Shown: positions 37,902 through 46,598 of the stretch, piece after piece
How the letters are laid out: every line of letters starts with the position of its first letter
Position numbering within the stretch: the first letter of the stretch is position 1
From: a bacterium
GTDB lineage: Bacteria; 4484-113; JAFGCY01
Length of the DNA: 64,000 nucleotides
Direction: 5' to 3'
Assembly (NCBI GenBank): GCA_016932385.1
Contig: JAFGCY010000063.1
Location: forward strand, 37,116-101,115
Position numbers and translations under genes: made by a program
Notes under the pieces: generated by a model
Seen by the model: only the letters and a program-made list of their open reading frames with translations
The model's database searches: none
What the model was told of the DNA's origin: nothing

Positions 37902-39260
37902 CTAATCGGCTTTGATCCGGTTGATCGCCCAGCGCGCGGCGGAAGCCACCTGGCTGTGGCGGTCGGCCTGTAGCCGCCGCAGGTCCGCCAGCGCATGTTC
38001 GGCCGCCGGACCCAGCCGCCCCAGCGACAGCGCCGCCTGTTCGCGCACGCCGGCGTGCGGATCACGCAGCGTGAGGATCAAGGCCGGCACGGCCAGCCCG
38101 GGCTTATCGGCATAGCGCCCCAACACCTTGGCGGCTTTGACGCGCACCGTCGGATGGCGGTCGTCCAGGGCCACGGCCAGCGCCGGCAGCGCCGCCGGCC
38201 CGATCGCCCCTAGGGCGCCGGTGGCTGCGACGCGGACCGACCAGTCACGGTGCCGGACCAGCTTGGCCAGGGCCTCGCGGGCGCTCTCCGCCGTGCGGCC
38301 GATTCGCTCCAGCGCATAGCAGGCCGCTTTGCGCACCGCCGAGGACGGATCGCGCAGCGCCACCGTCAGCTGCGGAACCGCCGGCGCCGCGGCGGTGCCG
38401 ATCGCCGCCAGGGCTTCGGCCGCGGTCCGGCGCGTCAACGGGCTGTCGTCAGCCAACAATCTGGTCAGCTGGGGGATCGCAGCCCGGGCGCGCGGGCCCA
38501 GGGCGCGGATCGCCTCGGCGGCGTGCTGGCGGATCGGACTGTCGCGGTGGACCAGCGCTTCGATCAGCTGCTCCAGGGCGCACTCGCCGATCATCGCCAG
38601 CGCGTTGGTGGCCCAGAAACGCACCTTGGTATCCTGGTCCTTGAGCGCGGTAATCAGCACGGGCACGGCCGCCATGGCCGGCTCGCCGAGTCTGCCTAGG
38701 AACCGGGCCGCTTCCTCGCGGACCTCGAAATCGGCGTCGAACAGCGCGATGATCAGCGCCGGCACCGCCTCCACGCCGATCCGGCCCAGGGCGCGCACCA
38801 CCTGCAGGCGCTTGACGTGGTCGTCCGCCACCAGGCCTTCCTCGAGCATCGGGACCGCCGGCGTGGACAGGACGCCCAGCGTACCCAGGGCAATGACGGC
38901 CGCCTGGCGGACGTCCTCGTCGGAGTCGCGCAGGCACCTGGTCAGGGCGTTGACCGTGCGCCCGGTCGGCCGGCCGATGGTGCCCAGCGCCTGGGCCGCC
39001 GTCTCGCGGACCGCCGGGTTTTCGTCCTTGAGCGCGTCGATCAGCAACAGCGAAGTGTGGGTGTTGTAGCGGCCCAGCTTGCTGAGTACCTGCACGCCGT
39101 GCAGCCGCTGCCCGTCCTCCTCGTGGTCCAGGGCGAAGACATAGCGCAGCAGTGAGAAGCGCGCCGGCAGTTGGCCGGTGTCATGCCCGTAGCCGGGCAG
39201 CTTGGTCGGAATGATCCGCCTCAGCAACTGGACCAGGTTTTCGCGCTGATATGACGACAT
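37902..39260 (-). CDS. HEAT/PBS-lyase-type repeat protein
   Basis: 452 aa, likely from the ATG at 39260 (the track begins at a GTG two codons earlier). After about 60 residues come around a dozen helical repeats of 30-38 residues, with cores such as ALGTIGRPTGRTVNALTRCLRDSDEDVRQAA and LGRLGEPAMAAVPVLITALKDQDTKVRFWA. Such proteins are scaffolds; some belong to phycobilin lyases, but no other sign of that is seen here. No signal peptide. The stop lies immediately next to that of the convergent antiporter gene. A TATAAT box (39310-39305, minus) is about 45 bp upstream of the start. Confidence 0.92.
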   Translation of the reverse strand: MSSYQRENLVQLLRRIIPTKLPGYGHDTGQLPARFSLLRYVFALDHEEDGQRLHGVQVLSKLGRYNTHTSLLLIDALKDENPAVRETAAQALGTIGRPTGRTVNALTRCLRDSDEDVRQAAVIALGTLGVLSTPAVPMLEEGLVADDHVKRLQVVRALGRIGVEAVPALIIALFDADFEVREEAARFLGRLGEPAMAAVPVLITALKDQDTKVRFWATNALAMIGECALEQLIEALVHRDSPIRQHAAEAIRALGPRARAAIPQLTRLLADDSPLTRRTAAEALAAIGTAAAPAVPQLTVALRDPSSAVRKAACYALERIGRTAESAREALAKLVRHRDWSVRVAATGALGAIGPAALPALAVALDDRHPTVRVKAAKVLGRYADKPGLAVPALILTLRDPHAGVREQAALSLGRLGPAAEHALADLRRLQADRHSQVASAARWAINRIKAD

Positions 39261-39340
39261 GACCACTGTCCCGAACCGTCCGCCGCAAATCGGGGTTGCA
39301 GCAAATTATAACCGTGCCGGGCCTTGCGCCGTCGGTGTGA

Positions 39341-40756
39341 TTAGAAGAACGCCAGGATGTCGGTGAAGGTGATCAGCCCGATCAGGCCCAGCAGCATCAC
39401 CATGCCGATGGCGTGCACCAGCGCCTCGCGCTGCTCCGGAACGTGGATGCCGATTCCGTGCAGCGCGACGAACACCAGCCGGCCGCCGTCCAGGGCGGGC
39501 AGCGGCAGCAGGTTCAACAGGCCGATGTTGATGTTGAGCAGCACGACGATCTGCAGCAAGGTGTACCAGCCGCTCTGCGCGCTCTGGCCGATCAGGCTGA
39601 TAATGCCCACGGGGCCGGTGAACGAAGACTTGGCCACCTCCGGCTTCAACAGCATCCGCAGGCCGAAGGCGAAGCTGAGCATCATCGTATGCGCGTCTTT
39701 CAAGCTACGGATGAACGACTGCCCCAGCGGCAAATGCTCAAGCGCCGGCTGGAACTGCACGCCAAACGCCAGCAGCGAAGTATCACCGGGCAGCGTAAAG
39801 GCCAGCTCTTCGCCGTAGCGCTGGACGGTGATCTCCACTGGTTTGCCTTCACCCGCGGCCAGCTTGTTGTTCTGGTCGTCAACCGGATCGAGGTCGGCGT
39901 CCAGCTTGGGCAGGCTGCTGTACAGGGCGATGCCGTTGTCGACCGGGATGCCGTTGATGTGGGTCAACTCGTCGCCGACTCGCAGGCCCAGGTCGTAGCC
40001 GATGGTCTTGGGCTGCACCAGGGAAATCCGGGCCGTGCTCCACTGCAGGTCGGCCATTCCCACGCCCAAGCTGGGCTTGTTGTTGTTGAAGCCTTCGATT
40101 ACCTCGGGTACGGCACTGAAGGTCAAGGTTTCGTAGTCGCGCTGGACCGTGATCGCCAGCGGTTGGCCCTGGTTGGCCTGGACGATCGAGATGAAATCAC
40201 GGGCCGACTCAATCTTGCGGCTGTTGATGTCGCGCACGATATCGTCGTCCTGAAGCCCCGCGCGGTCCGCCGGCGAGTTCGGCACGATCCCGTACAGGGC
40301 GACCACGTTGCGCGGGAAGCCGAGGAAGCCCATCCCCAGCATGATGATCAGCGCCAGGACGAAATTCATCAAAGGACCGGCAACCAGTATCCAGGCTTTC
40401 TGCCAGCCGTTCTTGGACTGCCAGGTCTGGCTGTAGGGGTAGGTGTTGACCGGCGGCAATTCATCCACATGCCGGGCGGTATCAACCTCAGCCTCCGCCG
40501 GCTGCGTATTGGGAGCTCCCGGCGCATCCGCGGCATCGCCTTCCATGCCGGCGATCTGGGCATAGCCGCCGATCGGCAGCATGCTGATGTGATAGCGGGT
40601 GCCTTTCCACTCGACGCTGGCCAGGCTGCGGCCCCAGCCGAGGCTGAACTGCGGCACGGCCACGCCGCAGCTTTTCGCCGCCAACATGTGGCCCAGTTCG
40701 TGCACGAACACGATCGCGCCGAAGACCAGAATGACTGCCAGGATGCTCAGGATCAT
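39341..40756 (-). CDS. rseP: Site-2 intramembrane zinc metalloprotease, RseP type
   Basis: 471 aa. The zinc site HELGH is at residues 19-23, in the first membrane helix, and the third zinc ligand motif LLPLPALDGGRLVF lies near the C-terminus; NFVLALIIML marks the second membrane helix. Two PDZ domains lie between (VPNSPADRAGLQDDDIVRDIN and a second with LGLRVGDELTHING). RseP cleaves anti-sigma factors or signal-peptide remnants in the membrane, as part of envelope stress control. An extra hydrophilic stretch of about 50 residues (PGAPNTQPAEAEVDTARHVDELPPV) follows the first helices. No dxr, bamA or cdsA gene is next to it, unlike many genomes. Confidence 0.94.
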   Translation of the reverse strand: MILSILAVILVFGAIVFVHELGHMLAAKSCGVAVPQFSLGWGRSLASVEWKGTRYHISMLPIGGYAQIAGMEGDAADAPGAPNTQPAEAEVDTARHVDELPPVNTYPYSQTWQSKNGWQKAWILVAGPLMNFVLALIIMLGMGFLGFPRNVVALYGIVPNSPADRAGLQDDDIVRDINSRKIESARDFISIVQANQGQPLAITVQRDYETLTFSAVPEVIEGFNNNKPSLGVGMADLQWSTARISLVQPKTIGYDLGLRVGDELTHINGIPVDNGIALYSSLPKLDADLDPVDDQNNKLAAGEGKPVEITVQRYGEELAFTLPGDTSLLAFGVQFQPALEHLPLGQSFIRSLKDAHTMMLSFAFGLRMLLKPEVAKSSFTGPVGIISLIGQSAQSGWYTLLQIVVLLNINIGLLNLLPLPALDGGRLVFVALHGIGIHVPEQREALVHAIGMVMLLGLIGLITFTDILAFF

Positions 40757-40878
40757 AACTAATAGATGTTACCATCACGGGCCAGGTTCAATCGCACCGG
40801 CCGGCCGTGCGCATGGACAAACCGCTTAGGTAATGCTCGGGAGCTGGGAGCACCGGGCGTCCGCCCTTAGAAGGGGCC

Positions 40879-40986
40879 TCAAGTGTTGCAGCCGCTGTCG
40901 CCGTCACCGCCCTTACTCCAGTTGTGGACGATGTAGACGAAGCCGCCGATGATGGCCACGGTCGCGATGATTGAGATGATATCCAC
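40879..40986 (-). CDS. 35-aa single-helix membrane microprotein
   Basis: Too short for the ORF track. Translation from the GTG at 40986 gives DIISIIATVAIIGGFVYIVHNW followed by a hydrophilic Gly/Asp/Ser tail with one Cys near the end. The shape (one membrane helix, short polar tail) resembles small FeoB-associated-like membrane proteins, but the cysteine cluster of that family is missing. A TATAAC box ends exactly 6 nt before the GTG, so the message would be leaderless. The gene lies between the HD-GYP and rseP genes on the same strand. Confidence 0.55.
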   Translation of the reverse strand: MDIISIIATVAIIGGFVYIVHNWSKGGDGDSGCNT

Positions 40987-40992
40987 GGAACA

Positions 40993-40998
40993 GTTATA
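40993..40998 (-). promoter_or_regulatory. -10 box, leaderless geometry, for the microprotein
   Basis: TATAAC on the minus strand, 6 nt before the GTG at 40986. Confidence 0.5.
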
Positions 40999-41021
40999 CC
41001 ATAGGGGGTATGTGAATTAAC

Positions 41022-42521
41022 TTAGGCCGCCGGTTCATCGGCGAACTCGGCGCGGATGGCGTTGAACTTCTCCGCCGCCGCCAGGAAGGCGTCGAAAGCG
41101 GACGGATCGAAGCGCTGGCCCCGTTCCTCGCGCATCAACTCGATCGCCTGGGCGTGCGTGTAAGCCCGTTTGTACGGCCGGGCGGTGGTCAGCGCGTCGT
41201 AAACGTCGACGACCGAGAAAATCCGGGCCGCCGGCGGAATGTCGTCGCCGGACAGGCATTCCACATAGCCCTGCCCGTTCCAGCGCTCGTGGTGGCTGCG
41301 GGCGATCTGCTCGGCCATGATCAGGAAGCTCGATTCGGCTTTCATCCGCTGGCGCGCGGCGCGGATCGTGTTGGCGCCGACCAGCGTATGGCTCATCATG
41401 ATCGCCATCTCGCCTTCGTCCAGGGTGTCGGGCTTGAGCAGGATCGCGTCCGGAACGGCCACCTTGCCGACATCGTGCAGCAACGAGGCGTCGTAGATAT
41501 CGTTGATAAACTGCGGAGTGATGATCTCCCGCCAGCCGGCCTTGCTGGCCAGTTCCTGGGCCAGGGCCTTGGAGTACTCGCGCACGCGCAGCAGGTGCCC
41601 GCCCGTCTCGCGGTCGCGGGCCTCGGCCAGCTTGGCCAGGGCGAACACCGCGGTACGCTGGGTCAGCCGGACCTGCTCGTCGCGGGCCTGGATGCCATCG
41701 GCCATCTGGTTGATGGCGACCGACAGCGATTTCACTTCATCGGTGGGGCTGATCACGGTTCGCGCGGATAGGTCGCCGGCGGCCAGCCGCCGCGCCACCT
41801 CGATCAGCCGGTCCACGCCGCTTAAGACCTGGCGCTGCAAGGTCACGGCCAGGACGCCGGCCAGCGCCAGCGTCAGCATGAACAGGATGCCGACTTGCCG
41901 CGCCAGATCCCCGATGATTCGCGCGTTGATGTCGGCGGTCTGGACCTCGGTGACGATGTACCAGTTCCACGGCTCATAGCCTTCGACGTAGGCCATCAGC
42001 TCGGGCATGTCGGTAACCGAGTTCAGCCATTGCCAGCGATAGGTGACCAGCCGGCCCGGCCCGTGGTCCGGCGTGTCGATGATCTCCTCGATGAAGCGCC
42101 GGCCCCCGGTGTCCTTCAACTCGCGCAGGTCCTGGCCGGCCAATTCCGGCCGGAATGGATGGGCAACCATCTGGCCCTGGCGGTTGAGGATGTAGAAATA
42201 GCCTTCGCTAAGCTGACCATAGCGCAGGCTGATCAGGGTCAGGCGCGATTGCTCGATCGCCTCGGCACGCGTGAACTCGCCGGCCTCCATCCGCGCGTGG
42301 AACTGCTGGCAGATCGAGACGGCCATCCGCACCTGCTCCGCCAACCCGTCCTGGCGGGCGGCCACCAGCGCGCCATGCTCGGAATAGAGCATCCAGAAAA
42401 ACATCCAACCCAGGAAGACGAATAAGATGAACAACGTGACGGCGATGACGCGGGGCGTGAAGTTGGTCCTTGTCCTGGGCCGCGCCGGCCGTTGCTTCCC
42501 ATTGTTCCGCCTTTTCACCAC
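41022..42521 (-). CDS. Cache-HAMP-HD-GYP c-di-GMP phosphodiesterase-like protein
   Basis: 499 aa with a GTG start. Domains: membrane helix (about 25-45), an extracytoplasmic Cache domain (about 50-205; GYFYILNRQGQMVAHPFRPELAGQDLRELKDTGG is the sCache core), a second helix (about 213-233), HAMP (IEVARRLAAGDLSARTVISPTDEVKSL) and an HD-GYP domain. The HD pair is in LLHDVGKVAVPDAIL and the downstream motif reads HHERWNGQGYVECLSGDDIP. The usual GYP is GYV here, which might affect activity or partner binding. It probably degrades cyclic di-GMP in response to a small external ligand. The upstream secreted-protein gene ends 9 nt earlier, so the two form an operon. Confidence 0.93.
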   Translation of the reverse strand: MVKRRNNGKQRPARPRTRTNFTPRVIAVTLFILFVFLGWMFFWMLYSEHGALVAARQDGLAEQVRMAVSICQQFHARMEAGEFTRAEAIEQSRLTLISLRYGQLSEGYFYILNRQGQMVAHPFRPELAGQDLRELKDTGGRRFIEEIIDTPDHGPGRLVTYRWQWLNSVTDMPELMAYVEGYEPWNWYIVTEVQTADINARIIGDLARQVGILFMLTLALAGVLAVTLQRQVLSGVDRLIEVARRLAAGDLSARTVISPTDEVKSLSVAINQMADGIQARDEQVRLTQRTAVFALAKLAEARDRETGGHLLRVREYSKALAQELASKAGWREIITPQFINDIYDASLLHDVGKVAVPDAILLKPDTLDEGEMAIMMSHTLVGANTIRAARQRMKAESSFLIMAEQIARSHHERWNGQGYVECLSGDDIPPAARIFSVVDVYDALTTARPYKRAYTHAQAIELMREERGQRFDPSAFDAFLAAAEKFNAIRAEFADEPAA

Positions 42522-42529
42522 AACGAATT

Positions 42530-43090
42530 CTACCTAGCCTCCGCCCCGATTGTCGGTGATTGAACAGGGTTTTCACCTTGCGTATAGGTATCCAGCATTT
42601 TCTCCACCCTGGCCCGGGCGGTTTCAACCACGGCGGCATTGGCGTCTGTCGGCTCGGCGAACACGGTTGCGACCGCGACCAGCAGCTCATCCTCAGCTTC
42701 GATCAGCGCCATCAGCCGATTCAGTTCGCTGGTCGTCAGCTCATTGCCGGGCGGCGTCAGTTCGATGACGGCCTGCAGGGACGTATAGCACGAGCTGTGC
42801 AGCAACCTGTTTTTATCGAGCGCGTTTAACGCCGTATCCGCGCTGATGAAACCGTTGGAGAAATCCGTGGCGATGATGCCGGTCGAGGCATAAATCTGAA
42901 AGCAGCTCAACGCCACGACCTCCAGAAACCCGGATTGATAAGTGCTGGCCAGTTCCACCAGCGCCGCGTATTCCTCCTCCAGCGGCATCAGGGACTCGCT
43001 GGAATCCTGGGCCACGGCGGGTGCCGCCGGCCCAGCCAGCAGCGCACAGACAACGCAACCAAGCGCCAAGGCGCGAAATGTAACCTGCAT
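42530..43090 (-). CDS. Secreted hypothetical protein upstream of the HD-GYP gene
   Basis: 186 aa from the ATG at 43090 (MQVTFRALALGCVVCALLAGPAAPAVAQ, signal peptide); the track's 12 extra residues are unlikely. The mature part is helical, with three cysteines and no recognised motif (LEEEYAALVELASTYQSGFLEVVALSCFQIYAS). It lies 9 nt before the HD-GYP gene. A periplasmic partner or ligand-presenting protein for the Cache domain is a reasonable but untested idea. Confidence 0.78.
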   Translation of the reverse strand: MQVTFRALALGCVVCALLAGPAAPAVAQDSSESLMPLEEEYAALVELASTYQSGFLEVVALSCFQIYASTGIIATDFSNGFISADTALNALDKNRLLHSSCYTSLQAVIELTPPGNELTTSELNRLMALIEAEDELLVAVATVFAEPTDANAAVVETARARVEKMLDTYTQGENPVQSPTIGAEAR

Positions 43091-43231
43091 AGCCGCCAAT
43101 TTTAGCTCATCGGCAGAATGTTTCAATTGAAACTATTGCCGGCGACCGAAACTCCAAGTTGAAGCGGGATTGAGTGTCAGCACTGCGAGCGATGGGAAAT
43201 TCCTGGCCGCAGGTCATTACAGGAGAGCTAT

Positions 43232-45988
43232 TTGAATCGGCTGTTTATTACCGCGATGAGCTTCATCATCGTTAGTCTGCTCGTCGGATGCGGCGGCGGA
43301 GGCAGTATGCTTGAGTCGACTCCGGGCACCGGGTTCACGCTCCGGGCGATCAGCGCGACGGGCGAAGCGCTCGGAACGGACGCGGCCCAGCTGACGGTCA
43401 CGGAGCAGGGAGCCACCTGCGAGGTGACGGTCAGCGCAACCAGCCCGGAGTTGCTGGCGGTGGAGATCGCCTACGATCCGGGCCTGTGGCATCCGCTGGA
43501 GGTCGAGTGCGGCGGCTACTTCGCGGAGCCGGCGTTATACCTGGCAGTGTTGGACACGCCGGGCGTGGTCACGCTGGGCGGCTGTCCACTCGAGGGCAGC
43601 ACCGCGACGGACACGGTGGTGGGCCGCGTAACCATGGCGGCGGGTCCGGCGGACCACGCGGTTTCGCAGACGGAACTGCCGGTCGGGGACACCTGCGTAC
43701 CGTGGTTGTTTGACTACACGGACAACGGGGACGGTTCGGTGACATTCACCTGGCAGTACCACAACGTGGGCGACTACAACCAGGACGGGTTGGTGTACGT
43801 GACGGACATCACGCCGGTGGGGCAGCACTACGACAAGAACTACACGTCGGCGGACTGGCCGACGGCGCAGTTGGCGGACGGCAATGGGGACAACTACATC
43901 ACGGTGGCGGACCTGACGCCGATCGGGCAGAACTACCAGACGGGGCTGAGCGGGTACAAGGTGGAGCACGCGACGAGCGAGTCCGGCGCGTACGGCGAGA
44001 TCGCGACGGTGATGGTGGCGGACGGGGTGGCGGAGCCGAAGCTGACGTTCAGCAGCCAGCTCAGCAATCCGGTGGACGGGGAATGGTACCGGGTCCGGGC
44101 GTACCACGCGGACGATGCGAGCCAGGGGGCGGCGACGGCCGCGGTGCAGCTGCGCCTGCTGCCGCCGGGGGACAATCCGGTGGCGGTCCCGAGCGCGGAT
44201 GTCGTGAGCGGGGACGCGCCGCTGACGGTGAACCTGAGCGACGGCGGCAGTTATGACAACGACGGGACGATCGTTCAGTGGTTGTGGGACCTGGACAACG
44301 ACTACGTGTATGAGCTTGATGCGACGGCCGAGACTGGATCGGTGACGCATATTTTCAGTGAGCCGGGGATGTACTGCGCGCGGCTGAAGGTGGTGGACAA
44401 CGACGGCCGGAGTGGGAACGATGCGCTGGTTATCAGCGTCGCCGGCGCATCCGAGCCGCCGTTGGCGTATGCGTACGCAACGCCGAACCAGGGCTGGGCG
44501 CCGTTGACGGTGTACGTCAGCCCGTTCGGTTCGACGGACCCGGACGGGACGATTGCGAGCTGGGAGTGGGATCTGGACGGAGATGGATTGTATGAGACGA
44601 ACGCGACGGCGGATGAGGGGTACGCCGAGCATACGTTCACGAGCGCGGGCGATTACGTGGTGCGGCTGAAGATGACGGACGACACGCTGGTCAGTTCGGT
44701 GGCGAGTGTCACCGTGAGCGTGCGCGATCCGGCGGAGAGCACGGTGGACTACTGGTCGGTGTTCGACGACAGCACGGTCCGGCGCGTGGACCTGATCGTC
44801 AGCCAGCAAAACTGGAACACCATGTGGATAGACGTTAATGCCGAAGTGGAGGTCGAGGCCGACGCCGTGGTGTTCGGGACCAGCCTGCCCAGTATCGGCC
44901 TGCGGATGAAGGGTAACAGCTCATTGACCAATCCGAGCCGCAAGAAGCCCTGGAAGATCGATACCAATGCCTTTGACGATACGCAGGATTTCGCCAACCT
45001 GAAGATGTTGATCTTCAATAACGAGTTCAAGGACCCTTCGCTGGCTCGCGAGCACCTGGCCTACGAAATGCTGGCCCAGGCGGGAGCGCACGCCGGCCAT
45101 ACCTGCTTCGTGGAGATCTGGATTACCATCGAGGATGCCGCGGCCGAGTTCTGGGGCGTGTACACGATGGTCGAGCGCGTCGACAAGAAGTATCTGGAAA
45201 ACCGCTTCGCCGACGACGGCGGCAACCTGTACAAGGGCTACATGGGGGCTGACCTGAGCTGGCATGGTTCCGATATCAATGCGTATCCGCTGTACGAAGG
45301 CGAGCCCTGCTACGGCAAGAAGACCAACGAGGAGGAGGCGGACTACGGCGACCTGATCAATCTGCTGGATGTCATCAACAACACAACGGATGAGAACTTC
45401 ACGGCGGAGTTGGAGCAGGTGTTCAACGTCGACAGCTATCTGCGTTACCTGGCCGCCACGCTGACGCACAGCAATCTCGATATCGAGCCGTACATGAGCC
45501 AGAACTTCTACCTGTACCACAATCCGGCGACCGGACGGTTCGAATGGATCGCCTGGGATCTTAACGAGGCCTGGGGCCAGTTCGGCAATCAAGATGCCAA
45601 TTTAAACCATCCCGTCTTCGAACTGGCTGACGGCGTCCAGGGCGTTGGAACTCCGCATGATGTGCTGTTTGAGCGCGTGATGGAGCAGACCGAGTACCGG
45701 CGGGCTTACGCCGCTTATGTCGACCTGTTGCTCCGCCAATATTTTGTGCCGGAGGACATCGGCGCCAAGGCGCTGGCGGTACACGATCTGGTGGAGGACT
45801 ACGTCCGCCAGGGCGACAAGATGTTCGTCGACACGGGAGCGATGTACACGTACGATATGTTCGATCAGGATTGGCAGGCCGATGTAACCAGCGGCCTGCC
45901 CGGTCCGGGCGCGTTTGCCTTCGGGATGCAGAGTTTTACTCAGGCACGGCGGAACTATATCGAGGCGCGCCTGCTGACGGAGCTTTAG
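43232..45988 (+). CDS. Lipoprotein with dockerin-like module, two PKD domains and a CotH kinase domain
   Basis: 918 aa with a TTG start (AGGAG 6 nt upstream). Lipobox LLVGC. Order: an N-terminal beta domain (about 30-150), a dockerin-like pair of Ca-binding loops (about 180-245: DYNQDGLVYVTDITPVGQHY and DGNGDNYITVADLTPIGQNY), two PKD domains (about 310-400 and 405-495), then a CotH-type kinase domain (about 510-900) with RMKGNSSLTNPSRKKPWKI, GVYTMVERVDKKYL and FYLYHNPATGRFEWIAWDLNEAW. CotH-family proteins phosphorylate secreted proteins in spore formers; here it would act outside the cytoplasm. The ATP-binding and catalytic residues look retained by eye, but activity is inferred. Confidence 0.92.
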   Translation: MNRLFITAMSFIIVSLLVGCGGGGSMLESTPGTGFTLRAISATGEALGTDAAQLTVTEQGATCEVTVSATSPELLAVEIAYDPGLWHPLEVECGGYFAEPALYLAVLDTPGVVTLGGCPLEGSTATDTVVGRVTMAAGPADHAVSQTELPVGDTCVPWLFDYTDNGDGSVTFTWQYHNVGDYNQDGLVYVTDITPVGQHYDKNYTSADWPTAQLADGNGDNYITVADLTPIGQNYQTGLSGYKVEHATSESGAYGEIATVMVADGVAEPKLTFSSQLSNPVDGEWYRVRAYHADDASQGAATAAVQLRLLPPGDNPVAVPSADVVSGDAPLTVNLSDGGSYDNDGTIVQWLWDLDNDYVYELDATAETGSVTHIFSEPGMYCARLKVVDNDGRSGNDALVISVAGASEPPLAYAYATPNQGWAPLTVYVSPFGSTDPDGTIASWEWDLDGDGLYETNATADEGYAEHTFTSAGDYVVRLKMTDDTLVSSVASVTVSVRDPAESTVDYWSVFDDSTVRRVDLIVSQQNWNTMWIDVNAEVEVEADAVVFGTSLPSIGLRMKGNSSLTNPSRKKPWKIDTNAFDDTQDFANLKMLIFNNEFKDPSLAREHLAYEMLAQAGAHAGHTCFVEIWITIEDAAAEFWGVYTMVERVDKKYLENRFADDGGNLYKGYMGADLSWHGSDINAYPLYEGEPCYGKKTNEEEADYGDLINLLDVINNTTDENFTAELEQVFNVDSYLRYLAATLTHSNLDIEPYMSQNFYLYHNPATGRFEWIAWDLNEAWGQFGNQDANLNHPVFELADGVQGVGTPHDVLFERVMEQTEYRRAYAAYVDLLLRQYFVPEDIGAKALAVHDLVEDYVRQGDKMFVDTGAMYTYDMFDQDWQADVTSGLPGPGAFAFGMQSFTQARRNYIEARLLTEL

Positions 45989-46008
45989 AAGACAGCAAAC
46001 AAAAAGAA

Positions 46009-46032
46009 ACCGGCCCGGTTACCCGGGCCGGT
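46009..46032. terminator. Bidirectional terminator between CotH and RRM genes
   Basis: ACCGGCCCGG and CCGGGCCGGT around a short loop. The minus strand continues TTTCTTTTTG, a good T-run for the RRM gene; the plus strand continues GTTT. Confidence 0.8.
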
Positions 46033-46057
46033 GTTTAACTGCTTAACTTGTGGTTGA

Positions 46058-46333
46058 TTACCAGCGGCCACCGCCGCCACCGCCGCGCTGCTCACGCGGT
46101 CGGGCTTCATTAACCTTCAACTCGCGACCCGACAACTCAGTACCATTGAGAGCGTTGATCGCGGCCTGGGCCTCGGAGTCATTCGGCATCTCCACGAAGC
46201 CGAATCCCTTCGAATGGCCGGAATACTTGTCCGTAATAATGCGCGCTGCATCCACGGCGCCATGCGCTTCGAACGCGGCACGAAGCTCATCTTCCGTGAG
46301 CTGGTACGAAAGGTTGCCAACATAAATATTCAT
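46058..46333 (-). CDS. Small RNA-binding protein with one RRM
   Basis: 91 aa. One RNA-recognition motif with both RNP signatures: IYVGNLSY (RNP2) and KGFGFVEM (RNP1), followed by a Gly/Arg tail (REQRGGGGGGRW). This is the architecture of the bacterial glycine-rich Rbp proteins, often cold-induced, which bind single-stranded RNA. AGGAG lies before the ATG. A long leader (about 170 nt from the predicted start) suggests post-transcriptional control. Confidence 0.96.
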   Translation of the reverse strand: MNIYVGNLSYQLTEDELRAAFEAHGAVDAARIITDKYSGHSKGFGFVEMPNDSEAQAAINALNGTELSGRELKVNEARPREQRGGGGGGRW

Positions 46334-46511
46334 GCAAATCTCCTAAAAACCAAATGCTAAGCGCCACACAAGCATGCGAATAGGATTGCGGGGGATTAAA
46401 CGCTGGAGCGTCCACACGAAGTACCGACCAGACCGATCATCACCGATGCGTTACCATCATCACATACAATTACGCTTAGGCACCGACCGTTGCCGACCGG
46501 TACTGAGGCGA

Positions 46512-46540
46512 AGTTTAGCACGCCAGCGCGGATTACACAA
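46512..46540 (-). promoter_or_regulatory. Promoter of the RRM gene, giving a long leader
   Basis: Minus strand: TTGTGT (46540-46535), 17-bp spacer, TAAACT (46517-46512). The predicted start near 46505 leaves about 170 nt of untranslated leader. A TTGACA lies about 10 bp further upstream but has no suitably spaced -10 box. Confidence 0.55.
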
Positions 46541-46586
46541 CCTATGTCAAGTTTTTCCCATTGCATATGCAGTTAAATGCCCGTGC

Positions 46587-46592
46587 TACACT
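46587..46592 (+). promoter_or_regulatory. -10 box, leaderless geometry, for the nucleotidyltransferase
   Basis: TACACT ends 6 nt before the ATG at 46599, with no Shine-Dalgarno sequence between. Confidence 0.5.
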
Positions 46593-46598
46593 TCCGGC

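Noticed and set aside
43535-44809. 424-aa minus-strand ORF opposite the CotH lipoprotein
   Set aside because: Arg/His/Val-rich shadow of the PKD repeats.
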